A stretch of 64,000 nt of DNA from the NCBI GenBank assembly GCA_037954665.1, contig JBBMOL010000021.1, forward strand, positions 5,890,001 through 5,954,000. Reading direction: 5' to 3'. The number at the start of each line of letters is the position of its first letter. Within the stretch, counting starts at the first letter, position 1. Position numbers and translations under genes: made by a program. Shown here piece by piece: positions 24,201 through 35,734 of this stretch. The notes below the pieces were generated by a model, which saw only the letters and a program-made list of their open reading frames with translations, was not told the DNA's origin and ran no database searches. The DNA is from Laguncularia racemosa. Its lineage: Eukaryota > Streptophyta > Magnoliopsida > Myrtales > Combretaceae.

Positions 24201-24434
24201 ATAATCAAGCTGCTCTTCACATAGCCGCAAACCCAGTCTTCCATGAACACACAAAACACATAGAGATTGACTGCCATTTCATCCATGATCACATCGTCGC
24301 CAAGGAGTTAAATGCATTTCATGTCCCATGACAAGATCAAATTGGTGACTTGTTCACAAAAGCACTTGGAAAGTCTCAATTCCAGCATCTACCGAGCAAG
24401 CTGGGCATTCATGATCTCTATGCTCCAACTTGAG
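21201..24434 (+). pseudogene. Copia Pol: protease, integrase, reverse transcriptase, RNase H (stops throughout)
   Basis: The protease site reads WIIDSGASDHM (about 21,240). Integrase follows: the zinc-binding part with HMRLGYPN and CDVCHRSKQ (21,610-21,700), then the core with HVDIWG, DDYSRG and SDNGSEF..PQQNGRAEC (21,750-22,065). A linker (22,500-22,700) is followed by reverse transcriptase with DINNAFLHGDLNEEVYMKLP and the YVDD box in LLVYVDDVVLTGND (about 23,465-23,510). RNase H comes last, near SRSSAKAEYRAMAN and LFCDNQAALHIAANP. Stops lie at 21,552, 21,856, 22,494, 22,987, 23,349 and 23,916, and there are frameshifts, for example in an A-run near 22,345. The YVDD catalytic pair is intact, but the frame is not. 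Confidence 0.88.
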
Positions 24435-24440
24435 GAAAAG

Positions 24441-24655
24441 TATTGGAGGTTTCTTATAATATTATAATATATCTTTTTTTTCTTTTTCTGCCATAGCTTA
24501 ATTATAGGATTTCTTCTGTCATAGCATAATTATAGGAGTATCTTTATTCCCTTTATCACCTTCCTTTTTTAGCACTGTATTATATTATATTATATTCTCT
24601 TCCTGATTCAATGAGAATTAACGATTTTCAGCCAAACAATATTACATATGTCTCA
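24441..24655 (+). repeat. 3' LTR of the copia element
   Basis: It begins TATTGGAGGTTTC and ends ATGTCTCA, followed by ATAAA. About 13 differences and one small indel separate it from the 5' LTR over roughly 210 bp by eye. Confidence 0.9.
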
Positions 24656-24667
24656 ATAAAAAATAAA

Positions 24668-24883
24668 AAGTTCTGAGTCATGTTGCCCCCACCACAGTCA
24701 ATGAGCAGGACGAGTTCAAAGTTAGACGATTAAACAAAAATAATAATGATAAAATCATGGCATTCAATTTCTGTGCAAGGGGAGATGCGTATGGATGGAG
24801 TGGAGATGACAAAATTAACGTAGATGTGCTAACTGTTAACAAATCAATCTCAGATACCAAGGAATGCTTCAAAGGCTATTGAG
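24668..24883 (+). pseudogene. Unidentified coding-like fragment after the copia element
   Basis: One frame stays open with a protein-like composition: VAPTTVNEQDEFKVRRLNKN, then FCARGDAYGWSGDDKINVDV and KECFKGY before a stop at about 24,881. I do not recognise the family. It continues the DNA that carried the BiP fragment before the copia insertion, so it may be a third captured transcript piece. An A16 run follows at 25,056-25,071. Confidence 0.3.
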
Positions 24884-25956
24884 AACCACCTCTGAAACAA
24901 AGGCTTCATGTTATAACAATTTAAATCATTCCACGTCTATGGGGTGTTCTTATGACAAATAAATCTGAACTCACAAGAAAGGCCAATAAGCTAAGGAGGA
25001 ATATTGCTTGCTTGAGCCGATTCTTAATGATAAAGCTCCTATCAACTGCGAACTGAAAAAAAAAAAAAAAAGGAAATAAGAAAGAGTGAAACCGTTGTCA
25101 TCAATTCGGAGTCAAAGCTTGGATTGGAAAAGAAGAGGTATATATATATATGTGGGAAACAAGAATCTAGATTGGTGAGATTAAATGGATTTAAATTATG
25201 ATAATAATATGTGAATTCGGTGATATGAGATAACATTTGGCCAAGATTAGAGAAGATTTGAGAATATTCGAAATTGATTCTATTTTGACAATAATGCATC
25301 TTTATCTAAAGAACTTCGAATGATTATAATTTTTCATTTATGTAGAGTTACATGACTTATAATATATTTAAAAAGACTTATTTGAGTTTGCTATGGTTAT
25401 GACCAAATCACTACATCGTTTGCTCCATTCTTGGGATCAAATGTGCACGTTTTTACAATATATTGGGTTGATAAAATCCCTTTTCTTTTTAGCAAGGATG
25501 TTCTTTCTTTGTTTTTTCCATGGAAGATATATACAAGATCATTACGTATGCATTTGAGACATTCAACAACATATGAGCAACATAGAGAAACCTATTGAAA
25601 ATCTAATGTTAACAATTATAATGCAAGAAATATCACAATCTCAATCAAGTCTACACTTTGTTCCTCCCAAGTGATACCATATCACGATATTAGGCAATTT
25701 TGCATTTTCGATTGGCTAAAGGCGACACACGGAATTAAATGTTGCTATAAGCTTGCATATTGAGAGAAAAATCTAAATTATATGCAATGTTAGTACTATA
25801 CTCTTGTAATATGAATCATTTAAGCATGTATATGACAATGGTACAACTATTCTACAAGCGCACATACATCAAGTAATTTTCTAGTCATTAGAAAGGTTTA
25901 TCTAATGCTCAAACGTTTTCGATTTCGTTTAGAGGACTTTGGTCAATGGACAAAAA
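24884..25956. other. AT-rich stretch with an A-run, no gene seen
   Basis: An A16 tract lies at 25,056-25,071, which could be the relic of a poly(A) tail of a retrocopied RNA, and a short (TA)n run lies at 25,140-25,150. Otherwise I see nothing coding or repeated up to the LTR at 25,957. Confidence 0.4.
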
Positions 25957-26595
25957 TGTATAGGGTTGAAAATATTATATAAATATATTGGGCTAAACTT
26001 ATTATATTACTTGGCTTGACTCATTAGGCTAAGTTATAGAGCTTAGTGAGTTCGATCCAATTATTAGAATAATTATGGAAGAATTGGCTTGGTGAGCTCA
26101 AAATAAGGATCATTAAATTGGTCTATTCGCATTCAATCTTTCTTAAGCAGACTCATGCATTTATGAGAAAGGCTACTAGTCTTGAGTTTATAGTAAGCTT
26201 ATTAAGATAATCATAAAATAAGCAAACTTCATCTCATTCATTGATCATTAAGGTGATCTGATGAATGTCATTAGGGTTAAGAGTTTATAAATATTTACTA
26301 TTCATCCTCATTGACTGATTTTTCCGGATTCTAGAGATTAAAAAAATAGTGTTTTGTTGAGAATTCTCCACTCTCAAAAATCAAATAAAAGTTCAGACGA
26401 AGAATGATCAATACTTGAGGTCTTCTTGTCATTTGTGCATTAGAGATCTTTGGGATAGTTCAATTCTTCTCTCCATCACTCTCTCCCTAGTTATTTCATC
26501 ATATGTTATATTTACATTATTTTTCTAAAATCACATAAAATACAATACTCGTATAATACTTACATAACTACTTCTATTAGAAACTCTCATTCAAA
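25957..26595 (+). mobile_element. LTR of the Tat-like family (distal copy)
   Basis: This copy is about 639 bp, starts TGTATAGGGTTG and ends CTCATTCAAA. It aligns along its whole length with 4,932-5,605, apart from gaps around 26,410 and smaller ones elsewhere. It is followed by ATATA (26,596-26,600). It is rich in C-to-T and G-to-A changes relative to the other copy. It is either the 3' LTR of the element that starts at 4,932 or an independent solo LTR. The bases before it (GGTCAATGGACAAAAA) are not a convincing polypurine tract. It ends 525 bp upstream of the PAT start codon. Confidence 0.75.
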
Positions 26596-27120
26596 ATATA
26601 TAATTGAACGTATAAGTATAAAGGGAACAACCAATAACTTTATGCATGGTGTTTAGAGTTTGTTAGTAAGTAAAGTGTAATCCCAGACTTGTGCAGTCGG
26701 TAGGTGAAGTGCAATCCCAAATTAATGGAATTTGTATTCCGTGCGTTGCTGAATGGTGGCGGCGACGATAAGATTACTAAGCAGATTGAGTCCGGAATGT
26801 CAAATTCCAGTTTTACCACTTCTCTACCAAGCCAAACCAAACCAACCAACTCTTCCCTGTCTCTTTCTTTCCACCTACCCCTAAGAAGCTCCAAAATAGC
26901 AAACCACTTACCTCTTACAGGTGAATCCACCAACCCCAGGCAAGACCCACCAACCCTAAGCAGGAGCCACCAACCCTATTGCTTATTTCTTCAATTTTCA
27001 CCTGTTGGTGTGTCAAATTGAGTCCACCAACAGCACCCCCAAAAACCAAAAGAAAGAAAGGAAAGAACAAAAAAAAAAAAAAAACCGTAAGGTTCCAAAC
27101 TTTACGCAACCCCACTGGTC

Positions 27121-30100
27121 ATGGCTTCTTCTTCTGGCATCGCATTCACTCCTTCTCGTCTTAATTTAAACAAAACCCTTGTTGGGTCTCGCTCTATTGG
27201 TTCAGATTTCTCCTTCAAGTCCGTGTCTTTCCCATCCAAGAACCCCTTCTTCAGGTGAGTCAAGCTGAATAAGCTTAATGTTTTGATTTTTGGGTCATTT
27301 CTTAGCTATTGAATTTTAAAAGTTCATATATTTATTACTGGGAAAGAGTAAGTTTCGCGATAGTGCTGGCGAGATGTGATCAAGGTGCAATTTATTGTTT
27401 GACCAATGCTCAATGCAGTTCTAGTTCAGTAACATAACTTTTTGAAAGCGTATGATGCATTTTAGTATGCTATTGCAAACCTGGTTCTAGGACTTGCAGC
27501 GGCATGTTCTATGCGTAAAATGGACCGAATAACGAGTTTAGTTTAATACCTAACTGGAAATCCAGTAAGTTTAGAGCTTAAATGTTGGACAAAATTTGTG
27601 TTATTCCTACTGTCTAGTAATAGTCATTTTTCTAAAGTTTTCCTGTTGGTTGTTAGATCTGTAGAAAATACCCGACAAGGGCAGTTTCCTAGAACTCATG
27701 TGCTGGTGAAAGCACAGAGTGAGGCTATGGATGTTGATATCAGTTTAAGTCCAAGGGTTAATGCAGTGAAGCCTTCTAAAACAGTGGCAATCACTGATCA
27801 GGCCAGTGCCCTTATACAAGCTGGTGTGCCTGTTATTCGGTTAGCTGCTGGAGAACCTGATTTTGATACACCAGCTGTCATTGCAGAGGTGATTGTTGAA
27901 GGGATTCAATTTGGTAATATTGATTCCTCCCTTTTTTTTTTTTGTGCATTTAATCTCTCTTATCTGTAGGCTGGTATCAATGCGATACGGGAAGGATATA
28001 CAAGATACACACCAAATGTGGGTACAATGGAGCTCCGGCAGGCAATTTGCAAGAAACTAAAAGGTATTTAGCTCGTATGTGGTTATTTGTGGCTGATTTT
28101 TATTAGTTGTTAACTTATTTGTCATCCACATTTGTTGCAGAGGAGAATGGCATCTCATATACTCCTGATCAGATTGTGGTTAGTAATGGTGCCAAGCAGA
28201 GCAGTGTTCAAGCAGTTCTGGCCGTTTGTTCTCCAGGAGATGAGGTACTGTTTAAACATTCGCATGCCAAATATTTCAGTTGTTAGCTGCTCCTATTGTT
28301 GTGCTGTGCTTTTCTTTTTAATCAATTCACATTGAGAACATAACCATTGCACAAATGCATAGAAGCTATTATTCAGTTCTTTGGTGAACAAAGCACCCAA
28401 TGCTGTTGGTGCTCTTTCCTATTATGCAATTAGTTTGTACACTAGTGTGAGCTAGGAAAGGACAATGATAGTTAGTATTATTTAAAGGAAATACCTACCA
28501 ATTTATGTTTGTCATGCATGAAAAGCAAAACTAGAAGTCAAGAAGCACATGAAGTACTTGCCTATTTTTTCTTTCCGAGATGCTGGCCTTCTGTGTAATT
28601 GGTAATCCCCGTATCTAGATTTCACTAAAATTATGTTCAGTTTAGTGAAATTTCTATTATATTTCATGCCCACATGGAATAGCTATTTCCTTATTTGATT
28701 TCACTATAAGCTTAAGCATGGAATAGCTATTCATAGTGGAGTTCATATTCCATAAATCATTGGATAGATAGCTACTCTTCAGTCACTGAATTCTTGCACA
28801 GCAGTAACAAATCATTGGCCAAGTGAATTTCATCTTCTTAAGCTGTCTCTAGCATACTGGATTCCTCATCCTCATCTTCATCCTGACTATCTTAAAAAAG
28901 AAGTGAAACATATCCAGCATACATGGACAATGGTGAAGTAGTATAAGGTTAGGTGAATAATATGAAGTTGTTGCCTTGAGTGGCATGATTATTTACTATG
29001 ATTGCTAAATTCAAATTAAAGGACAATAGAAAAAAGTAGTATTCTTAGTTCGAGTCAATGATAGACTCCTAGAAATAGAGTGAGAAGAGAGAATTCTAAA
29101 TTACCTAGATTTTTATATTCTAAGAATCCCCTTTACCGAACAGGATATATTTGGCTAGTGACACAATTTACCCTTCTATAAGCAACAATGGTGACGAATA
29201 ATCATCTTATGTATTTCTTTCAATTTCTCATTATACTGTCTAATATTCTATTTGCATTGCCTAAGTACTCTCCTGGGTCATAAAATTAGTTGCCTAGTTG
29301 AAGACAAACCTTATCCTTAAGGTTTCTATTGGTTGAGGAATTGCTAATAATTGCTAAATAGGGCTAATTTACATAAAATAGCAAAAATAAAAACCAACTA
29401 CAGCACAAGGGAATGTAATTTATAGTGCTTATGGCTATGTCACTTATATCCTTTCCCTTTCAGTTATAACAATTAGCTTCGAAAATGACTTTGTTCCTTT
29501 CTCCTTAAGTACTCCACAACTTCCTTGAATATGTTTTTGAATTTGTATCTTTCCTTGATTCTGTTCTTTAAAGAAATTGATAGCTTAGCCTTAGAAATTC
29601 ACCAATTTATATTAGGATCTTGTTAGGATCTAGCATGTGAATCCCCTCAAAACCTATATGGCAAGAAATAGTTACTGTGCCATATTGTTCATGATAGTTA
29701 GTTATTCAGTATTACTATCTTGATGGGAATTGATACACTAGGCTCATCACCTGAGCTTGTGCTCGAGGGTTATAAAACTTGGCATGAGGGATTTTGACTG
29801 GGCACCCACATGAGGACAAGCTACTATTCTCCTAGAATTGAGGAGCTTTCCACTTTTTAGCTCATTCTGACCTCTCAGTCTCTTTGCTTTTCCCACTTGA
29901 AACCTAGGGCACAGAGATACCGTCCAACCAGAGCAGCATAGAAGAAGTCATTGTTGGACCACCGACCTTGGACAACTCAGAATGACTTGTTCTGTCAACC
30001 ACCGACCTACCTTGAAGTTGACATGACTATCATTTGACGTGTTCAACTCATGTGTATCCCTTGTCGGCTTGGATGAAAGCCTTGCCCACCTAGCACAGTT

Positions 30101-33100
30101 TTGCCTTGTCTGTTTTGCTGGGAATGCCACCAATGCTCGATAGGCACGTGTCTCTAACACTTAGCAGCTATACACATCCCCAAGAATTTTTTTTTTTTTC
30201 ATCTCTTTACAATTTTAATAATTTGTATTGTACTAGATAGGGTATATTTGTATATACTTAATAGGATTTTCCTCTTTTAGTATTATAACCCTAGAAACTT
30301 ACTATAAATAGTCCCATTTCATGTAAGCCACATCATCAGATCATAGAATACAGAATCACTTCTTCATTTGTGAGTTGTTACTCTCAATATTACTCTTTTA
30401 AATCCTTTTAACAAGGATTGTGGCAAGTAATCATAGTCACAACTCGTGAGTCACATCGAGTTTGGGATTGAGATATGTTTTGACTTGTGTAGTACATAAT
30501 ATCCATTCGAGTCATTCACCCTTAGCTAAAACCCTTCATTTCATGTCATTTGCTTCTATACCTGGAAGGACCCATTACGCAGTTTACTTTTGGATTGATA
30601 CCCTAGTAAATACTTTACTCTTAGGAGTATCATATCTCCATCCAAGTTGTCCACTGGCTGAGACTGCTTTGACTTGGACACAATAAGTTTCTCAACTATT
30701 TATTGTTTTGTTGACTTACTATTACTATCTCCATATGAATTATCCACTGGTTGAGATTGCTTTGTTGACTTGGACATGAGGAATTACTCAACTATCTGTT
30801 GCTTGTCATTTCCTATATCATATCCTTCCAAAGGTGTTCTTCAGATTGCTTTCTTGACTTGTACAAAAGAAATGTGGGAACTGCTTCAATTAGCCCTGAT
30901 CGTCCTCTAAGGAACTGGAGTTCTTGCCATCTTGTCAAGATCTTTGCCATTTAACTGTCTCCCTCATAACTTGGAAGCTCCTTCCCATTTGTATCAAATG
31001 CCAAGTCCCCATTTCCCACCACAATTAGCATGTCCCATTCCACGCCTTCGTCATTTATATTGAGAGAGGAGTAATATCAAGAAAATTGAGATTACCACAG
31101 GATTTTCTTTCTTGGTTGATACCTTGAACGTCAGTTAAACATGTATTGTCGGTAGTATTATCCATAGTACCTAGACTTTCCAATTCCTGAATTTTTTTCA
31201 CAAGCCTTTTGTCAATTTACTGTGGTTCCAGTATATTTGTATTAAATGCCTTTATTGTCAAAGACAGATCCTATAATCAACACAGTCAAAACATTCATCT
31301 TTGAGAAAGTTAGTCTCTTGGATGGTTGGAATCCATTTTTCAGAAAGTCACTAAAATTATGATTGCAAATTAAATTTATGAAACATTAGGAACACAGTTT
31401 TCTTATTTCGAGTCAAGGTTAAACTTCTAGAATATTAATTAGAAGAGGGAATTTAGGATAACTTAAATATTATGTGTTCGGCTAATGACCTAATTTACCC
31501 TCTGATAAGCAGCCAATGCTCCTAAGAAACAACTAATTTGTTTCATTTTTACAATGTCTCCTTATACTAGTTAATATGCTACTCCTGTTGCCTGCATATG
31601 CTCTTTGGGTCATAATATTGTTCCTTTTTCTCTCACGGAGAAAAACTTGCAATCTTGTTAAAGAAAAACAGGACTGTTGATATTCTTCCTTAAAATGCCA
31701 GTCTCCTCAAATGGCTCTTTTATCTAGATAGAATTTTGGCACTTTCTTCTTAATTGAAGTTGTCTATGAAATTAAGAAATACTTTAGTGCTTCTTTATAT
31801 CTCATGAATAAACAGAAGTGGTCCTCTTGCAGGTAATAATTCCTTCTCCTTACTGGGTGAGTTATCCAGAAATGGCACGGCTTGCTGATGCAACACCTGT
31901 TATTGTTCCAACAAGCATCTCAAATGATTTCTTGATGGACCCAAAGCAACTTGAATCAACAATCACCGAAAAATCAAGATTGCTCATTCTTTGTTATCCT
32001 TCTAACCCAACAGGATCAGTCTACCCCAAAAAAGTGCTTGAAGAGATTGCTAAGATTGTCGCTAAGCACCCTAGGCTTTTGGTAATGACATAAACTTGCT
32101 CTTCATCCTCTTAAAAGTGGTCAATTTAGTTAAAGACTAAGCTTCAACTTCTTTATGCTTTTTTGTAGGTGATATCAGATGAAATTTATGAACACATAAT
32201 ATATGCTCCAGCAACACACACAAGCTTTGCATCATTGCCTGGCATGTGGGAAAGAACTCTAACTGTGAATGGGTTTTCTAAGGTAATTTTATTTTTCACT
32301 AGGGGTCACAATAAACCATTGTTATTCAGAAGACATAATAGGTTTGGTGCTCTCTATGATTTTTTGTCTGCTGCCCTTGCATATTGAACTTTAGAAAGTG
32401 GAAAATCTGTAGGCTTTTGCTATGACTGGCTGGAGACTCGGATATATTGCTGGTCCGAAACACTTCATAGCTGCATGTGGGAAGATCCAAAGCCAGGTAT
32501 CCTAATAATCATCAAACAGACTAATGTAAAGAGAAACAGTCTAATTATCCAAAAAATAAAAAAATAAAAAGAGAAACAGTCTCAGAGTAGCATACTATGT
32601 CAAGCTTTCCCTTTATTAAACAATGTTCAATGGTAGCTTGCAATGCGCTTTGTGAAATGTGTTCTCAAGAGTCATTTTGCAGAGCAAACATGTAGGATTC
32701 ATTGGACAAGTTAATTTCAAACCTGTTTGTGGAAGGTAGTATAGGGAAGTATTAAATTCAACTTTACATTTCCTGGCTGTGTTTCTCATGAAAAAGTTAG
32801 TGTTCCAAGATCTTCATTTATTAATTAATGAACCAGGTTTAATGGCTTTCTCATTTATTAAAAATAAACCTGGTAACAGTTTTTAGAATTCTTTTCAGAA
32901 GAGTAGCGTAATCTTAAAAAAAAAAAGTCGAGTTTGTTCTGATGTTGTTGACAAAAATTAATAGCAAAGAAAACCTTTTTTGTCTCAAAAAATGCTTATT
33001 CCTTTCTTGAATGATACTTACATTTGATTATGGTGACGGAACTTTTTTGATAAATTAGCAGTCTGTCAATTCACAGCTAATGCAATTAGGAGTTGGTGTG

Positions 33101-34540
33101 TGATTTATAATATCTACAAATTTTGGTGAATGAACTCTTTTTTCTCATATCATAGAAAGTAAACTTGGCTGATTTTAGTTCCAACTTCAACAGTTTACTT
33201 CAGGGGCAAGCAGCATATCGCAAAAGGCTGCAATGGCTGCATTAGGTATGGGACATGCAGGTGGTGAAACTGTTGCTATGATGGTAAAAGCTTTCAGGGA
33301 GCGGCGAGATTACTTGGTTAAAAGTTTTGGAGAATTGGAGGGTGTTAAGATTTCTGTACCCCAGGTACCATTTTAAGGATTTTATTTATCTATTTTGGTC
33401 CACTTTGTTGATATACACAAAGATCCTACTTCCTTTTCTATTTCATTAGTATTCCAATATCTTGTTTCTCATCTGCAGGGAGCATTCTATATCTTCATTG
33501 ATTTCAGCTCTTTTTTTGGAACCAAAGCTGAAGGTTTTGGTGCAATTGATGGATCAGAATCCCTCTGCCGATACTTACTGGACCAGGCTCAGGTATATTG
33601 TTACTTGATTCCATGTTGAGTAGCTTAGTACAAATGACTTTTCATGAAGTAGTTTGTGCTATCTCATTCTGTTATGGTGCCTCTAAGAGTTGCATGGGTC
33701 GGTCAGCTACACAGCTTAATCATTGCAACCTCTTAAGATCTAATTTTCCTACTAAAGGAAATCTTTTTGTTTGAGTCTGGATGCATATAAATTTTTTAGG
33801 CCAGCGAATGTATAAGATTATATCAGACTTTGTGGGCATAAGTACAAATAAAAAGGTCATTGAACTAAATATAAAGTTAGCAAAATTGGCATATTTTGAC
33901 AAGGATTTTCATCACAGATCACATGCCACTCAAGTAAATTTGGTGTTTGTTCTTCACCAATGAAAAAGCAGTTTGCTGGTTCTGGTGGAAAATATATAGA
34001 CCGGCTGAGTATACATGTTCAAAGGCTTACTGGCTTAGCTTTTTTGGTGTCACTTTGTATTGTCTTAGTGATGGTTTGAAGGGCCAAATAATGTACCGGA
34101 AAATGAATACATATATAAACCAGAAAACCACACCCATCAAATATTGATTAGACAGAATAGATATAGATCATATACAATATGATATATAGATAAAAAAAAC
34201 AGACTAAGTGTACAAGCTGACGAAGTTGTCATCAAAATTATATATCTAATTAAAATATCAGTGCCTATACATTTAAAAAAAGTTTCATGTTGATATAGAT
34301 CTTTTAATTTCTTTTGTACAGGTACTTCCACTATCTTCATAGACATTATTTTATATCTTTGACAAAGCACATACATTTGAATACCTCTACCATCTGCAGG
34401 TTGCGCTTGTTCCTGGAGATGCATTTGGAGAAGACACATGTATCCGGATCTCCTATGCGGCTTCCCTAAGTACACTACAAGCCGCTTTTGAGAGAATCAA
34501 GAATGCACTTATCCAACTGAGGCCTGCTGTTCCTGTTTAA
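27121..34540 (+). CDS. PAT: Bifunctional aspartate / glutamate-aspartate-prephenate aminotransferase, plastid
   Basis: Ten exons join in frame with GT/AG borders: 27121-27254, 27657-27888, 27970-28063, 28141-28244, 31833-32081, 32169-32282, 32413-32496, 33194-33364, 33479-33592 and 34400-34540, giving 478 residues. The enzyme is a PLP-dependent class I aminotransferase. It makes arogenate from prephenate for phenylalanine synthesis and also interconverts aspartate and oxaloacetate in plastids. Residues 1 to about 65 are Ser-rich and basic, as in a transit peptide. Visible motifs are GEPDFDTP (110-117), YTPNVGTMELR, CYPSNPTG (Asn246), ISDEIYE (Asp275, cofactor ring), GFSKAFAMTGWR (Lys309, Schiff base, at the exon 6/7 border) and DTCIRISYA (Arg448, substrate carboxylate). 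The length matches the plant family (about 475). Family identity follows the prokaryotic-type (1-beta) plant enzymes. Nothing looks broken. Intron 4 is 3.6 kb. Confidence 0.95.
29030..29290 (+). repeat. Direct repeat copy 1 in PAT intron 4
   Basis: Words shared with the copy at 31,388-31,625 include CTTAGTTCGAGTCAA versus CTTATTTCGAGTCAA, GAATTCTAAATTACC versus GAATTTAGGATAACTT, AATTTACCCT, and TGGGTCATAA. The two stretches are collinear and roughly 75% alike by eye. Confidence 0.6.
31388..31625 (+). repeat. Direct repeat copy 2 in PAT intron 4
   Basis: This is the collinear partner of 29,030-29,290, in the same orientation. It begins near CTTATTTCGAGTCAAGG and ends at TTTGGGTCATAATATTG, about 210 bp before exon 5. 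Confidence 0.6.
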
Positions 34541-34675
34541 CGAGGAATTTCAATGTTGCATATTTGACGTTGCTATTGATCTCAATTTGGTGATTGTGAA
34601 TTATTGGTCTTCTATTGGCATGCTGTACCGGTTGCTCCACATGTTGTAGTTGTTTACAGGTCCTTGTAACATTTC

Positions 34676-34681
34676 AATAAA
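34676..34681 (+). terminator. Poly(A) signal of PAT
   Basis: AATAAA lies 136 bases after the PAT stop codon, downstream of TG/T-rich DNA (GTTGTAGTTG, 34,643-34,652). This is a normal spacing for a plant 3' UTR. Confidence 0.55.
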
Positions 34682-34719
34682 AGAAAACTAAAAACAGTAG
34701 GTTGGTGGCATTCTTTCTT

Positions 34720-35734
34720 CCATATCTTGCTGTCTCCATTATTTGGCAACAATTAAAAGAAAAAATAAAAAAAACTAGGTATTTTTTATGCTCTTGTTAG
34801 ACTTTTGGACAAATTGCTTTGCCTTACAAACTAAACCTGGAAGGACGAGCCCTTCTAGTTGATTAGCTCAAATGGCTGCCAATACTTGTTACATCTAGCT
34901 GCTTGAGATTCATTTGCAAGTCAACTGTAAAACTCCTATGCTTCTAATCCAAACAGGATGTATCACCTCATTGCTTATCTTTTCTTTTCTTTTTTCTCTG
35001 GGTAAATATTACTTATCAATCGTTGAATAAAAATCATGAAAACTTGCTCCTATTCTAGGCAGACACAGCCTGCATACAAGACAATGCTTCAACTTATGGG
35101 CAAATGCTAAACTGGTGTTCAAGCATAGGTAAATTCCATGAAGTTTTTAAAGTTTGGCTTTACCTTTCTTAACCTTTGAAAATATGTACATAGGTTCAAT
35201 GTGTTGGTAAATCTACCAAAACTTTTGGGGTTCTGGCAACTGCTTGTGGATTATTTGCGAGTTTTTGAAATTTGAGAGGTATTGTTTTATTTGGAAATTC
35301 AGCTGGTCTACATGCACATATTCAATTTGGGGATGCGTTTGCAATTATGCCTAACTTATTCTGCATGCAAACCTTGCTAATAAACTCAAGTAAATAGAAA
35401 AATTTGTAAAAGAGCTTTACAGCATGCACAAAATTCTAAGAGTAGATTGTAGATGACTGGGAGCTTAGATGTCTCTATATTGAAATTGTTTGTAATGCAC
35501 GCATTCTTTTTTATTGAAAACACCCTATGTATGTGTCTACCTTCGTTATAAATGGAACGAATGCTTATCAAATCTCTTTTGAGCTTCGAAAGGAGGGTTA
35601 ATCATTGATAATATGTTATCTACTGTAGACTGGAGGAACGTATCTGTGGAGGCTTAATCATTCGTTTTCAAAGTACTATGATAAGTTGCCTATTGACAAC
35701 TTGAAAATTAGTATGATTTGTTGAGGAGATTGTC
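34720..35734. other. Intergenic DNA, no feature seen
   Basis: AT-rich sequence downstream of PAT. The longest frame is a 61-codon minus frame at 35,386-35,571 without recognisable motifs. Confidence 0.5.

Larger units (their letters stand above)
19839..24655 (+). mobile_element. Ty1/copia retrotransposon, complete but degenerate
   Basis: It has short LTRs (about 219 and 215 bp) and a perfect ATAAA target duplication (19,834-19,838 and 24,656-24,660). A primer site follows the 5' LTR, and a purine tract (TGAGGAAAAG, 24,431-24,440) precedes the 3' LTR. Gag, protease, integrase, reverse transcriptase and RNase H occur in the copia order. LTR differences are roughly 6% by eye. Short LTRs and overall size suggest the Ale/Retrofit group, which is inference. 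It landed in the sequence downstream of the BiP fragment. Confidence 0.93.
28245..31832 (+). other. Intron 4 of PAT (3.6 kb) with repeat remnants
   Basis: The other PAT introns are 77-807 bp long; this one is 3,588 bp. It contains a pair of related ~240-bp segments (29,030-29,290 and 31,388-31,625). At about 30,220-30,460 it has an LTR-like stretch with an ACTATAAATAGTCCC promoter-like box. At 30,610-30,790 there are two ~100-bp related units (ATATCTCCATCCAAGTTGTC, and CCATATGAATTATCCAC followed by TGGTTGAGA). No retroelement protein is readable. The pattern suggests an old transposon insertion that enlarged the intron. Confidence 0.5.

Noticed and set aside
26704..27021. 105-codon frame just upstream of PAT
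   Set aside because: It lies in the PAT promoter/5' UTR, has no recognisable motif, and overlaps a minus-strand frame of similar quality.
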